In this document: positions 1-7,071 of the stretch, piece by piece
How the letters are laid out: the number at the start of each line of letters is the position of its first letter
Position numbering within the stretch: the stretch's first letter is position 1
Assembly (NCBI GenBank): GCA_964420455.1
Contig: CAYQTO010000105.1
Location: 1-13,095 of the forward strand
From: CAYQTO01 sp964420455
GTDB lineage: Bacteria > Sumerlaeota > Sumerlaeia > SLMS01
Direction of reading: 5' to 3'
Length of the DNA stretch: 13,095 nt
The notes under the pieces: model-generated
The model's database searches: none
The model's input: the letters and a program-made list of their open reading frames with translations, nothing else
Told to the model about the DNA's origin: nothing
Position numbers and translations under genes: made by a program

Positions 1-58
1 GAGGGGGGGGGATAGGCGAGGGCAAGGACGAGGGGGGGGAGGGGGGCAGAACAGAGGG
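1..58. other. G-run tract at the left end, possible G-quadruplex
   Basis: The plus strand holds G-runs of 9 (3-11), 3 (20-22), 8 (32-39), 6 (41-46) and 3 (56-58). Four or more G-runs within 58 bases could fold into an intramolecular G-quadruplex on the plus strand. No gene is visible here. Because the tract sits at the very edge of the window, it could also be a sequencing or assembly artefact: poly-G is a known false signal of two-colour Illumina chemistry. I see the runs directly; folding and artefact are both inference. Confidence 0.4.
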
Positions 59-90
59 TCTTGCCGTTGCCGTTCTCTTTATCTCTTTGC

Positions 91-123
91 CTCATTGTAA
101 AATACAAAAAAATAGACAATGAG
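91..123. repeat. Inverted repeat with AT-rich loop
   Basis: An 8-bp arm CTCATTGT (91-98) is matched by its exact reverse complement ACAATGAG (116-123), around a 17-nt A-rich loop with a 7-A run. The right arm overlaps the 28-bp repeat at 115-142. The same ACAATGAG word appears twice more at the right end of the window (13041-13048 and 13084-13091). It lies downstream of the DUF507 gene on the minus strand. The T-run on that strand falls inside the loop rather than after the stem, so it is not a typical intrinsic terminator. Confidence 0.5.
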
Positions 124-142
124 ATCAGGAGGTCAGGAGGGG
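115..142. repeat. 28-bp terminal direct repeat, copy A
   Basis: These 28 bases match 13040-13067 exactly and in the same orientation. The unit begins GACAATGAGA and contains a tandem duplication of the 8-mer TCAGGAGG (125-132 and 133-140). The flanks differ from copy B on both sides, so the identity ends sharply. Exact copies near both ends of a window otherwise full of unique genes suggest a dispersed genomic repeat at which the assembly broke. Confidence 0.75.
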
Positions 143-153
143 GGTCCCCCGTG

Positions 154-435
154 TCAGGTCTTGAACCCCCGGCGGGCGGCGGCGGCCCGCTTGGCCTGCA
201 CAAACGCGGCCTGGTATTCCCCCGTGCTGGGCGGGGGGAGGGTCCGCTGGCGCGCGAGGAACGCCCGGGCTTCCGCCTCGATCTCCTCCTCCGTGCGCTG
301 GTCGATCTTCATGACCCGGGAAACCACGTCGGCAATGGGGGCGGGGCCCGTGGGCGACTTTACCGCGCCCCGCATGGCGAGTTCGCGCCCGATCTTCTTC
401 GCCAGCTTGCCAATCCGTGCCTCGCTCATCCGCAT
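154..435 (-). CDS. DUF507 family small protein
   Basis: This gene encodes a 93-residue soluble protein without signal peptide or membrane segment. It begins MRMSEARIGK, has a charged middle (around residues 44-58, with many E and R) and ends AKRAAAARRGFKT. The opening, size and terminal pattern 'KR.(a).a.RGF' match what I recall of DUF507 (PF04368), a family of about 90 residues with no established function. The reading frame stays open far upstream, but a good ribosome binding site (AAGGAG, 7 nt before the ATG) and the family length fix the start at 435. A second ATG two codons later (429) is the only close alternative. It is the last gene of the minus-strand block, 82 bp after plsC. The gap contains a perfect 10-bp palindrome, GGAAATTTCC (499-508). 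The family call is from memory of the pattern, so moderately sure. Confidence 0.72.
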   Translation of the reverse strand: MRMSEARIGKLAKKIGRELAMRGAVKSPTGPAPIADVVSRVMKIDQRTEEEIEAEARAFLARQRTLPPPSTGEYQAAFVQAKRAAAARRGFKT

Positions 436-442
436 GCCGCAG

Positions 443-448
443 CTCCTT
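443..448 (-). promoter_or_regulatory. Shine-Dalgarno that fixes the DUF507 start
   Basis: The plus strand reads CTCCTT, so the minus strand has AAGGAG 7 nt before the ATG at 435. It supports the short DUF507 reading over the much longer open frame, which runs upstream into plsC. Confidence 0.65.
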
Positions 449-517
449 GATGGCGTCCTGTCAGCATGTTGGACCCACCAAACACGCCGTCGCCAAAGGG
501 AAATTTCCGCGTTTGTC

Positions 518-1192
518 TCAACCCCGTTGCGGGTAGCGGTGGGCGAGGCGGTGGAAGCGACGCTCGAGCCGGCGGAGGAGGTCCGCGGCGGCGGCGCGGC
601 GGCCCTCGCGCACGAGGATGTCCGGGTCGGGGAAAAGGGGCGGGCGGACGCGCACTCGCAGGCGCCCGAACGGCGAAGGCAGCGTCCGTGTCCTTGGCCA
701 GATCGCCGCCGCACCCTGTATATACATCGGGACGAGCGGCACGTTGGCCTGCATCGCGAGGCGCGCCACGCCGGGCCGAAAGGGGTCCAGCCGGCGGGCA
801 TCGTTCCGCCCCCCCTCGGGAAAGACGCAGACGGCCTCGCCGGCACGCAGGAGCTCCGCCGCCTGGCGAAACGCCTCGAGGTCCGTCACCATGTCGCGGC
901 CGACCGGCATGGCGCCCTGGCGCCGGATGAACGCGGCGAAGGCCGGGTTCTGAAACAGGTCGAACCAGGCGAGAAAGAACACCCGGCGGCGCACCGCATA
1001 GGCCACCACGGGGGGATCCATGTAGCTGCTGTGGTTGGCGGCGACGAGCACGCCACCGGTGGACGGGAGGTGCCGCAGGCCGGTGGTGCGCATGCGATAG
1101 AGGCAGGCGAAGAGCCCGTGGCAGATGACGCGCTCGGTCTCGACGAGGGCCGGGCTGTAGAGGGCGCGGGCAGCGGGGGGGTCAGCGGGCAA
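518..1192 (-). CDS. plsC: PlsC-family 1-acyl-glycerol-3-phosphate acyltransferase
   Basis: The 224-residue protein has the four acyltransferase blocks in order: NHSSYMD (53-59, the catalytic HX4D with H54 and D59), GAMPVGR (93-99), FPEGGR (124-129) and VPLVPMYIQG (151-160). Block III has Gly-Gly-Arg in place of the usual Gly-Thr-Arg, a minor change. Family members transfer an acyl chain to lysophosphatidic acid, making phosphatidic acid at the inner membrane. Some act on other lysophospholipids or lipid precursors, so the exact acceptor is not proven. The chosen start is a TTG overlapping the last 11 bases of ldh. I see no strong ribosome binding site, so translation is probably coupled to ldh. 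The next in-frame Met is residue 34, which would shorten the N-terminus. Length is near the usual 220-250 residues. Confidence 0.85.
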   Translation of the reverse strand: MPADPPAARALYSPALVETERVICHGLFACLYRMRTTGLRHLPSTGGVLVAANHSSYMDPPVVAYAVRRRVFFLAWFDLFQNPAFAAFIRRQGAMPVGRDMVTDLEAFRQAAELLRAGEAVCVFPEGGRNDARRLDPFRPGVARLAMQANVPLVPMYIQGAAAIWPRTRTLPSPFGRLRVRVRPPLFPDPDILVREGRRAAAADLLRRLERRFHRLAHRYPQRG

Positions 1193-2150
1193 GGTCGCGG
1201 TAGGCTTGGTCCAGGGTCTGGGCGCTTTCGAGGAGGGCGGCGCGTTCGTGCCCTGCGAGGTCGAGCTCCATGGGGACGTCCGCCCCGAAGCGCTTGAGGA
1301 GACAGGGAATCGAGAGGCAGACGTCGCGCAGGCCGTAGGCGCCCTCGAGCTCGCGGGAGACGGTCATCAGCGAGGCCTGATTGTAGCGGATCGCCTCGTA
1401 GATGCGCAGCGTCGAGACGCCGATGGCGAAGTTGGTGGCCTCCTTGCGCTCGATGATTTCGTTGGCGGCGGTCTTAACGCGGCGGGTGATCTCCCGGCGG
1501 ACGTCGTCGGTGATGGGTCTGCCCACAGCCTCGGCATATTCCTCCAGCTTGTAGGGCCCGACGGTGACCCGGCTCCACACGAGGACCTCCGAGTCGCCGT
1601 GCTCGCCAATGACGTAGGCCTGGACGCTGCGGGAATCGACGCCGAGATGCTGGCCGAGGAGAAGCCGGAACCGCGCCGTATCCAGCCAGGTCCCCGTGCC
1701 GATCATCTGCTCCGGCGGAATGTTCGCAAGGCTCAGTGCGAACCGCGTCATCACGTCGACGGGGTTCGTGATGATGATAAAGATCGTGTCGGGGTTCTGG
1801 CTGCTGAGATAGGGAAAGAGGTCCGTGAAGATCTCGGCATTGCGCTTAAGGAGGTCGAGACGGCTCTCGCCGGGGCGCTGGTTGTGGCCGGCGGCAACGA
1901 CGATCAACTCGCAGTCCCAGATCGAATCGAGGTCGCCCACCTCGAGTTTGACCGGCCGACCGTATGGCATGCAGTGCGACAGGTCCATCATTTCGCCCTC
2001 GGCCCGTGCGATGTCCCGGTCGACGAGCACGAGTTCACTGATGCGGCCCTCGTGGACGAGGGAGTAGGCGAAGGCGGAACCGACAGATCCCATGCCGATA
2101 ATGCCCACACGCCGGATCCCGCGCTGTCCGTTGGGTAGGCGGTCTGTCAC
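1182..2150 (-). CDS. ldh: L-lactate dehydrogenase (NAD-dependent)
   Basis: This 322-residue protein interconverts pyruvate and L-lactate with NAD(H) in the cytoplasm. The NAD-binding fold has GMGSVGSA (19-26) and an acidic residue after the second strand (VLVDRD, D44), typical of NAD use. The substrate-specificity segment reads HNQRPGESRLDL. Gln91 sits where malate dehydrogenases have Arg, which marks lactate rather than malate as substrate. Arg97 corresponds to the mobile-loop arginine, D157 and R160 to the Asp/Arg pair in LDTARFR, and H184 in GEHGDSE is the catalytic histidine. The start is GTG, with GGAGG (plus-strand CCTCC 2161-2165) 10 nt before it. An ATG slightly upstream is out of frame. 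It lies 50 bp downstream of trpA, and its stop overlaps the plsC start. No fructose-bisphosphate regulation can be judged from sequence alone. Confidence 0.92.
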   Translation of the reverse strand: MTDRLPNGQRGIRRVGIIGMGSVGSAFAYSLVHEGRISELVLVDRDIARAEGEMMDLSHCMPYGRPVKLEVGDLDSIWDCELIVVAAGHNQRPGESRLDLLKRNAEIFTDLFPYLSSQNPDTIFIIITNPVDVMTRFALSLANIPPEQMIGTGTWLDTARFRLLLGQHLGVDSRSVQAYVIGEHGDSEVLVWSRVTVGPYKLEEYAEAVGRPITDDVRREITRRVKTAANEIIERKEATNFAIGVSTLRIYEAIRYNQASLMTVSRELEGAYGLRDVCLSIPCLLKRFGADVPMELDLAGHERAALLESAQTLDQAYRDLAR

Positions 2151-2200
2151 CGCGGGGGCACCTCCGATTCCATTTCCCGGTTTTGGGTGGGAACCGAGCC

Positions 2201-3034
2201 TTACGATTTCTTCAGGGCAGTGGCAAGGCCACGTACGTAGTCGTGGACAGACTTCTTGACGTCGCGTCCCTCGTCCAGGGCGTTGCCGATGGTGCGGATC
2301 AGCGCCGATCCCACCACAACCCCGTCCACGCCGGTGGAAACCGCCTGACGGACGTGATCCGGTTCGCTGATGCCGAAGCCGAGCGCGAGCGGGAGGTCCG
2401 TCTCCCCGCGAATGCGGTCGATATACGCCTGGACACTGGAATCAATGCCGGTGGCGGTGCCGGTGACCCCCTTCATGGAGACGCAGTAGAGAAAGCCGGT
2501 GGAGTTGCCGGCGAGGTGGCGGATGCGCTCGGGGGGGGTGGTGGGGGCGACAAGGGTGATGAGGTGGAGGCGGTGGCGGCGGAGGATCGCGGCGAACTCG
2601 GCGGCCTCGTCCTGGGGAAGATCGGCAGCGAGAATGCCGTCCGCTCCGGCTTCTTCCGCTCGTGCGGCGGACTTCTCGAGACCGCGCGCCATAAACGGAT
2701 TCAGCGAGCCAAAGAGGACCACGGGGAGTTGCGAACCGCGGCGGAAGTCTGCAAGCAGATCCATCGTGCCGGGGAGGGTCATGCCTCGTTCCAGCGCGAT
2801 GGTGGACGAGCGCTGGATCACCGGCCCGTCGGCGATGGGATCGCTGAAGGGGATGCCAAGTTCAATGAGGTCGCATCCCGCCTCCTCGAGCACCGGGAGC
2901 AGTTCGGCGGTGGTCGCGGCGTCGGGATATCCGGCGGTGATGAAGATGACGAGTGCCGCGCGGTCCTCGGCGCGGCACCCGGCAAAGAGATTTTCAATCC
3001 GCCCGGTGGACGGGACTGGCCCGGCAGCGGTCAT
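2201..3034 (-). CDS. trpA: Tryptophan synthase alpha subunit
   Basis: TrpA cleaves indole-3-glycerol phosphate to indole and glyceraldehyde 3-phosphate. The indole is normally channelled to TrpB. The 277-residue product is full length (family about 265-280). Catalytic Glu58 lies in DLIELGIPFSDP and Asp69 in IADGP. The loop YCVSMKGVTG (183-192), GFGIS (219-223) and VGSA (241-244) form the phosphate and closing-loop region of the TIM barrel. The ATG overlaps the stop of the upstream secreted-protein gene as ATGA (3031-3034), implying translational coupling. No trpB or other trp gene is present in the window, so the partner must be encoded elsewhere. The protein is intact, so I read it as functional rather than a remnant. 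Confidence 0.95.
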   Translation of the reverse strand: MTAAGPVPSTGRIENLFAGCRAEDRAALVIFITAGYPDAATTAELLPVLEEAGCDLIELGIPFSDPIADGPVIQRSSTIALERGMTLPGTMDLLADFRRGSQLPVVLFGSLNPFMARGLEKSAARAEEAGADGILAADLPQDEAAEFAAILRRHRLHLITLVAPTTPPERIRHLAGNSTGFLYCVSMKGVTGTATGIDSSVQAYIDRIRGETDLPLALGFGISEPDHVRQAVSTGVDGVVVGSALIRTIGNALDEGRDVKKSVHDYVRGLATALKKS

Positions 3035-3948
3035 TTATCGCCCGAGCCGTAGTAAATTTCCGCCGCGTCCTCGCCACCAAAGCCCTGATCGTAGGCCGTG
3101 CCGGTCACCGGATCCACGCCCGGCGGAGAAGCGGCAAAGGGATCATACGGCTGGTTGGCGCCGCCGTAGTAGCCCCCGGCGCCACCATACTGGGGCTGCT
3201 GGGGCGGAGGCGGAAGGAAGGGAGAGCGGTATTCGCCCGGCAGATCCTTGAAGGGGTCGCGGGGCTGGGGTCCCTCGTCGACCTCCTCCTCACCCTCGGC
3301 AACAAGCACTTCCTCCTCTTCCCTTGCGGCCTGCTGCATTTCGATGAACGGCGTGGCGGGATCGAGCGGGTCCATGTCCTGGAGCCCGGCCTCGCGCAGG
3401 TAGTCACCAAAGCGCCGCGCTCGGATGTCGCTGACCAGAGTGCCTCCGACTTCAAGCCGGGCCTGGTCGCGGGCGACCAAGCCATCGCGCCCTTCCTGCA
3501 GTTGGGCGACCTCGGACTCGAGCCGTTCCGATGCCTCGATCGTCAGGTTCGGATTCGTGAGGAGCCGCTGAATCGCCTCGTCAGCAATGTCGTAGAACGG
3601 CTCGGCGGTGCGCCACGGAGGCGAGGAGTAGTCCGCATTGGGGGGCGGCGGCGAATAAGTCGAGGAGCTGAAATAGATCTCCGCACGGTCGCGAGCACGC
3701 ACGGCGGTCAGGAACTGAAGCCCCACATGATCGGGGGCGAGTTCCGCTGCACGGGCGAGCGCTTCAACCGCCAGGTCGTAGGCGACGATATCGACCAGTT
3801 GCTTGGCCTCGTTGTAATGCACGAGGGCCGTCGAGGGCAGCTCGGCTTCCATCTCGGGTGTCAGGAATCGGGTCCAATCCTGTGCCGGAGCGGTCGTGCA
3901 AAGACCGGCGGCAAGGACTGCTGAGAACATCAGGGAAAGCGGGCGCAT
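3031..3948 (-). CDS. Secreted protein of unknown function, TPR-like N-half and Pro/Gly/Tyr-rich C-half
   Basis: I do not recognise this 305-residue protein. Residues 1-22 look like a Sec signal peptide: Arg2, hydrophobic 4-16, then APA just before Gln23 as a likely signal peptidase I site. Cys17 is preceded by Leu, so this is a poor lipobox. Residues about 42-77 resemble a tetratricopeptide-like helical pair (ALVHYNEAKQ, then YDLAVEALARAAELAP). Residues about 136-165 are helical and charged. Residues 209-225 are strongly acidic. From about 227 to the end the chain is rich in Pro, Gly and Tyr (four prolines at 246-249, GGAGGYYGG at 256-264) and likely disordered. The start is supported by GGAGG 8 nt upstream of the ATG. 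It is coupled to trpA by ATGA. A periplasmic or surface role is inferred; no enzymatic motif is visible. Confidence 0.75.
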   Translation of the reverse strand: MRPLSLMFSAVLAAGLCTTAPAQDWTRFLTPEMEAELPSTALVHYNEAKQLVDIVAYDLAVEALARAAELAPDHVGLQFLTAVRARDRAEIYFSSSTYSPPPPNADYSSPPWRTAEPFYDIADEAIQRLLTNPNLTIEASERLESEVAQLQEGRDGLVARDQARLEVGGTLVSDIRARRFGDYLREAGLQDMDPLDPATPFIEMQQAAREEEEVLVAEGEEEVDEGPQPRDPFKDLPGEYRSPFLPPPPQQPQYGGAGGYYGGANQPYDPFAASPPGVDPVTGTAYDQGFGGEDAAEIYYGSGDK

Positions 3949-4064
3949 AGTCGGTTCCTCCGCGTGAGAAAATGGGAGCCGGGCCTATCGAGCACAAGGA
4001 AAACCCGACCCGTGAGGGCGATACGGGACAGGGACCCGGGGGAAGGCACAGCCCGCCGCTCCGC

Positions 4065-4652
4065 CTACTCCGGTCGGCTCCCGGGCTTGGTCACCGGCTG
4101 CCCCGCCGCGCACAGGGGGCACGTCGCCGGGTCGTGGGTCTGGAAGTCCAGGCGGACGAGGGAAAACCAGGGCACACCGGGATCGAAGCCGCCGGCGGAA
4201 CGATCGACCACGCTGGCGATGCCGGAGACCTGGCCGGCCGATGCCTGCACCAGCGGCACCAGTTCGAGGACGGACTTGCCGGTGGTGATGACGTCCTCGG
4301 CGAGGAGCACGCGCGCGCCCGCCCCCAGGGCGAAGCCCCGCCGCAGCGCGAAGACCCCCGTTTCAACCCGCTCGGCAAAGAGCGACCGCACCCCGAGGGC
4401 CCGCGCCAGCTCGTACCCCCACAGGATCCCCCCGAGCGCCGGGGCGATTACCACATTCACATCGATCTTGAGGTCGTGGACCCGCTCGGCGGCCATGCGG
4501 GCCACCTGGGCCGCCGCCCCGGGGTCCTCGAACAGGCGGGCACACTGGCAGTAGCGGTCGCTGTGGAGGCCCGAACTCAGCCGGAAGTGCCCCTCCATGA
4601 TCGCGTCGCTTTCAATCAGCAGGGCCTCGGCCCGGTTGGGGGGGACTTTCAC
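4065..4652 (-). CDS. pyrE: Orotate phosphoribosyltransferase, start moved to GTG
   Basis: PyrE joins orotate to PRPP to give orotidine 5'-phosphate in pyrimidine synthesis. Counting from the GTG start (195 residues), SSGLHSD is at 26-32, the R/K-rich flexible-loop region around 93-107, and the PRPP-binding VLLAEDVITTGKS at 115-127. The C-terminus carries CPLC (178-181) followed by GQPVTKPGSR. This tail resembles the Thermus/archaeal-type PyrE group as I remember it, rather than E. coli PyrE. An in-frame ATG exists at 4691, but it would overlap pyrF by 43 bases. The GTG at 4652 gives a 4-base GTGA overlap with the pyrF stop and a natural N-terminus, so I chose it. pyrF and pyrE together catalyse the last two steps to UMP and are evidently co-translated. 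Confidence 0.92.
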   Translation of the reverse strand: MKVPPNRAEALLIESDAIMEGHFRLSSGLHSDRYCQCARLFEDPGAAAQVARMAAERVHDLKIDVNVVIAPALGGILWGYELARALGVRSLFAERVETGVFALRRGFALGAGARVLLAEDVITTGKSVLELVPLVQASAGQVSGIASVVDRSAGGFDPGVPWFSLVRLDFQTHDPATCPLCAAGQPVTKPGSRPE

Positions 4653-5461
4653 GGCTGGGCCTCGCGGAGTCGCGCAATGCGCTCGTTCCATTCAACCACC
4701 CGTTGGCGGATGAGGCTGGCGGGGTCGACGTTGGGCGGAAAGCCGGCGACGAGCGCCCGCGAGCCATGGAGCACGAGGCCGGGGCCAAGATGTCGGGCGC
4801 GGCCTGCCTCGAGCACGGCGCCAAGATCCCCCCCCTGGGCCCCGATTCCCGGAACGAGAAACGGCACCTCGGGCGCCTTCGCCCGCAGCGCCTTCAGCCG
4901 CTCCGGACGGGTCGCCCCCACGACAAACCCCACATTCTCCGCATCGGACCAGCGCACCACCGTCTCCGCCAACACGTCCGCGAGCCCCCTGCCCTCAAGA
5001 AAATCGTTCGCGCCGGGATTCGATGTCAGCACCAGGAAGAACGTCAACCGGTCCGTATAGTCGAGGAAAGGCGCAGCGGCGTCGTGGCCCATCAGCGGGT
5101 TCACCGTCGCCGCGTCCGCCTCGAGCCGGTCGAACATTGCCTCGGCGTAGAACTTCGCGCTGGATCCCACGTCGCCCCGCTTGCCATCGGCGATCACCAG
5201 CACATCATCGGGGAGCCGTTCCCGGATGGTGTACATCAGCTCGACTCCTTCCCAGCCGTGGGCCTCAAAGAAGGCGAGGTTGAGCTTGTAGGCGCAGACG
5301 AGGTCCGCGGTGGCCTCGACGATGAGTTCGAGGTAATCCTCGCATCCCTGAAGGTCGCGGGGGAAATCCGGCGGCAGGTAGTCAAAGGAAGGCTCGAGGC
5401 CGACCGACAGGAGGCTTCCTGTGCGGATCTGGGCCGCGGCAAGTTTCTCGAGTGCTTTCAC
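4649..5461 (-). CDS. pyrF: Orotidine 5'-phosphate decarboxylase, long (type 2) form
   Basis: PyrF decarboxylates orotidine 5'-phosphate to UMP. The 270-residue length and the opening GSLLSVGLEPSFDYLP match the longer PyrF subfamily (about 270-280 residues) rather than the 230-residue E. coli type. The catalytic Lys/Asp array is visible: Lys59 in AYKLN, then ADGKRGDVGSSAKFY (91-105) with D92, K94 and D97. VNPLMGHDA (120-128), VVGATRPE (180-187) and FLVPGIGAQGGD (201-212) complete the barrel and phosphate site. The open frame runs further upstream to 5644, but that extension is low in homology. GTG at 5461, with GGGGAG 5 nt before it, is the sensible start. It leads the minus-strand block, followed directly by pyrE. 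Confidence 0.93.
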   Translation of the reverse strand: MKALEKLAAAQIRTGSLLSVGLEPSFDYLPPDFPRDLQGCEDYLELIVEATADLVCAYKLNLAFFEAHGWEGVELMYTIRERLPDDVLVIADGKRGDVGSSAKFYAEAMFDRLEADAATVNPLMGHDAAAPFLDYTDRLTFFLVLTSNPGANDFLEGRGLADVLAETVVRWSDAENVGFVVGATRPERLKALRAKAPEVPFLVPGIGAQGGDLGAVLEAGRARHLGPGLVLHGSRALVAGFPPNVDPASLIRQRVVEWNERIARLREAQP

Positions 5462-5589
5462 CGGTTCTCCCCGGGATGAAGGGCGTTTCCTGCAGGAGGC
5501 GGTTCCCCGCCGCGCACGGTGTGTTCCATTTTTGCTCTTGCCGGACAAGCAGGAAGCCGCACGGTGCACTCTCGCCTCCGGAATCGCCC
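5462..5589. promoter_or_regulatory. Divergent intergenic region between pyrF and the histidine kinase
   Basis: This 128-bp gap must hold the promoters for the minus-strand pyrFE block and, in the other direction, for the kinase. I find no convincing -35/-10 pair. Visible structure is a 9-bp direct repeat CGCACGGTG (5513-5521 and 5558-5566, 45 bp apart) and a near-palindrome CTTGCCGGACAAG (5537-5549). Either could be an operator, but neither is strong by eye. The regulatory role is inferred from gene orientation. Confidence 0.35.
5467..5472 (-). promoter_or_regulatory. Shine-Dalgarno that fixes the pyrF GTG start
   Basis: The minus strand reads GGGGAG 5 nt before the GTG at 5461. It favours this start over the upstream open frame, which extends 61 codons into the divergent region. 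Confidence 0.6.
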
Positions 5590-7071
5590 ATGTCCCGTCC
5601 CGACAATTCCCCCCCCTGTATCCGGCTCGACGTGCTCCTGTCACTTGTGGACGGACACGTTTCCGTGGATGGCAGGGGGCGTGTGCTGACCTCCGGCGGC
5701 CACCTCGGCGGGTGGGATCTGGCCTTGGGGATCCCCCCCGGCGACGAACTCGGCGTCCTCCTCGAGCCCGTTGTCGATGGACGCCGCCTCCCGAGGCTCC
5801 TGCGCGCCATCCGCGAGACCGCCGAATCCCGCGAGCCCCGACGCCTCCGCGCGTTCCCCTTCCGCCCGCAGGGCCTCTCCGCCTGCTCCGCGGACATCTC
5901 CCTTCTTCCCCTCGAGGACCAGGACGGCGTCGCCCTCCTCCTGCGCGATGTCACCGAAAACGTCCGCACCCGCGAACAATACGAGCGCATCCTCAACTCG
6001 ACGCCGGACGGCATCTTCGTCGTGGACCCGGACCGCCGCGTGCGCCTCTTCAACGCCGCCTGTGGCGAGATCACCGGCCGCGAGCCCCAGGAGATCCTGC
6101 GTCGCGGATGCGAGTGCAGCGAGGTCATTCACTGTCACACGGAGGAGGGCGAAAGCTTTGCCCAGCACCTCTGTCCCGCACGGGCGGTTTTTCGCGGCGA
6201 GACGACCTCCGAACGGGAGGAAATGCTGCTGACCAACAGCGCCGGCGAGGAGCGTTGGATCGAGACCACCTACTCCGCCGTGCGCAACGACCGCGGCGAG
6301 GTGGAATATGTTATCGGTGTCCTGCGGGACGTCCACGAGCGCAAGCTCCTCGAGGAGCGCCTGGGCCAGTCGGAGAAGCTGGCCTCTCTCGGCCAGCTCG
6401 TCGCCGGCATCGCCCACGAAATCAAGAATCCCCTCGCGGTGCTCTTCTCGGCTCTCGACGTGATGGGATCGCAGGAACGATCCGGCCGGGAGAAGGCGGA
6501 GGCCATGGACCTCATGCGGGCGGAAATCCGTGGTCTGGAGGAGCGCCTGACCCAGTTCCTGGACTTCGCCAAGCCCCGCCACCTGGCGCTGCGCCCGATG
6601 ACCCTCTCGCGCCCGCTTCACCTGCGCACCGCCGCCGTCGAGGCTGTCTATCCCGAGCTTGAAATCCAACTGGAAGCCGGCACCCCGGAGCCCCTCATCA
6701 TGGGCGACGAGGAGCAGCTCCAGCAGGTCATCATGAACCTGCTTCTGAACGCCGCGGAGGCCATGGAGGGTCGAGGCCGCGTCCTGATCCGCACCCGGGC
6801 GGAAGGCCCCTACGCCCTCATCGAGGTCGAGGACACGGGCCCCGGAATCCCCCCCGAGCACCTCCACAAGGTCTTCGACCCCTTCTTCACCACCAAGCCC
6901 CGCGGCACCGGCCTCGGCCTTTCCGTCAGCTACCAGATCGTCCTCGCCCACCGCGGCACCATCTCCATCAAGCCGGGTCCCGGCAACCACGGCACCCGCT
7001 TCACCATCCGACTCCCCATGGCGACGCGGCTCGAAACCTCCTCGCCACCACTCGTTCAGGAACCCACATGA
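5590..7071 (+). CDS. Soluble PAS-domain sensor histidine kinase
   Basis: The 493-residue protein has no membrane segment, so it should sense a cytoplasmic signal. Residues about 13-120 look like a degenerate PAS domain, and about 131-250 a clearer PAS domain starting YERILNSTPDGIFVVD. The second PAS carries Cys174, Cys176, Cys182 and Cys195 plus His181, His183 and His193. The dimerisation/phosphoacceptor helix has HEIKNPL with His276. The ATPase part shows the N-box (NLLLNAAEAM, 383-392), G1 (EDTGPGI, 414-420), F-box (FDPFFTTKPRG, 429-439) and G2 (GTGLGLS, 439-445). No receiver domain or response-regulator gene is nearby, so the partner is unknown. The chosen ATG lacks a strong ribosome binding site, and an upstream start in the same frame (to 5452) cannot be excluded. 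Its stop overlaps the next gene as ATGA. Confidence 0.9.
   Translation: MSRPDNSPPCIRLDVLLSLVDGHVSVDGRGRVLTSGGHLGGWDLALGIPPGDELGVLLEPVVDGRRLPRLLRAIRETAESREPRRLRAFPFRPQGLSACSADISLLPLEDQDGVALLLRDVTENVRTREQYERILNSTPDGIFVVDPDRRVRLFNAACGEITGREPQEILRRGCECSEVIHCHTEEGESFAQHLCPARAVFRGETTSEREEMLLTNSAGEERWIETTYSAVRNDRGEVEYVIGVLRDVHERKLLEERLGQSEKLASLGQLVAGIAHEIKNPLAVLFSALDVMGSQERSGREKAEAMDLMRAEIRGLEERLTQFLDFAKPRHLALRPMTLSRPLHLRTAAVEAVYPELEIQLEAGTPEPLIMGDEEQLQQVIMNLLLNAAEAMEGRGRVLIRTRAEGPYALIEVEDTGPGIPPEHLHKVFDPFFTTKPRGTGLGLSVSYQIVLAHRGTISIKPGPGNHGTRFTIRLPMATRLETSSPPLVQEPT

Noticed and set aside
119..1297. Long plus-strand open frames across the DUF507, plsC and ldh genes
   Set aside because: Their translations are compositionally skewed, lack any family pattern and lie antisense to clearly recognisable genes. 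They are expected in GC-rich DNA.
1182..2150. Malate dehydrogenase as an alternative for ldh
   Set aside because: Gln91 occupies the specificity position where malate dehydrogenases have Arg, and the GEHGDSE and LDTARFR segments are of the lactate type.
3898..3948. Lipoprotein signal in the secreted protein (Cys17)
   Set aside because: The residue before the cysteine is Leu, which does not fit a lipobox. The APA site at 20-22 fits signal peptidase I better.
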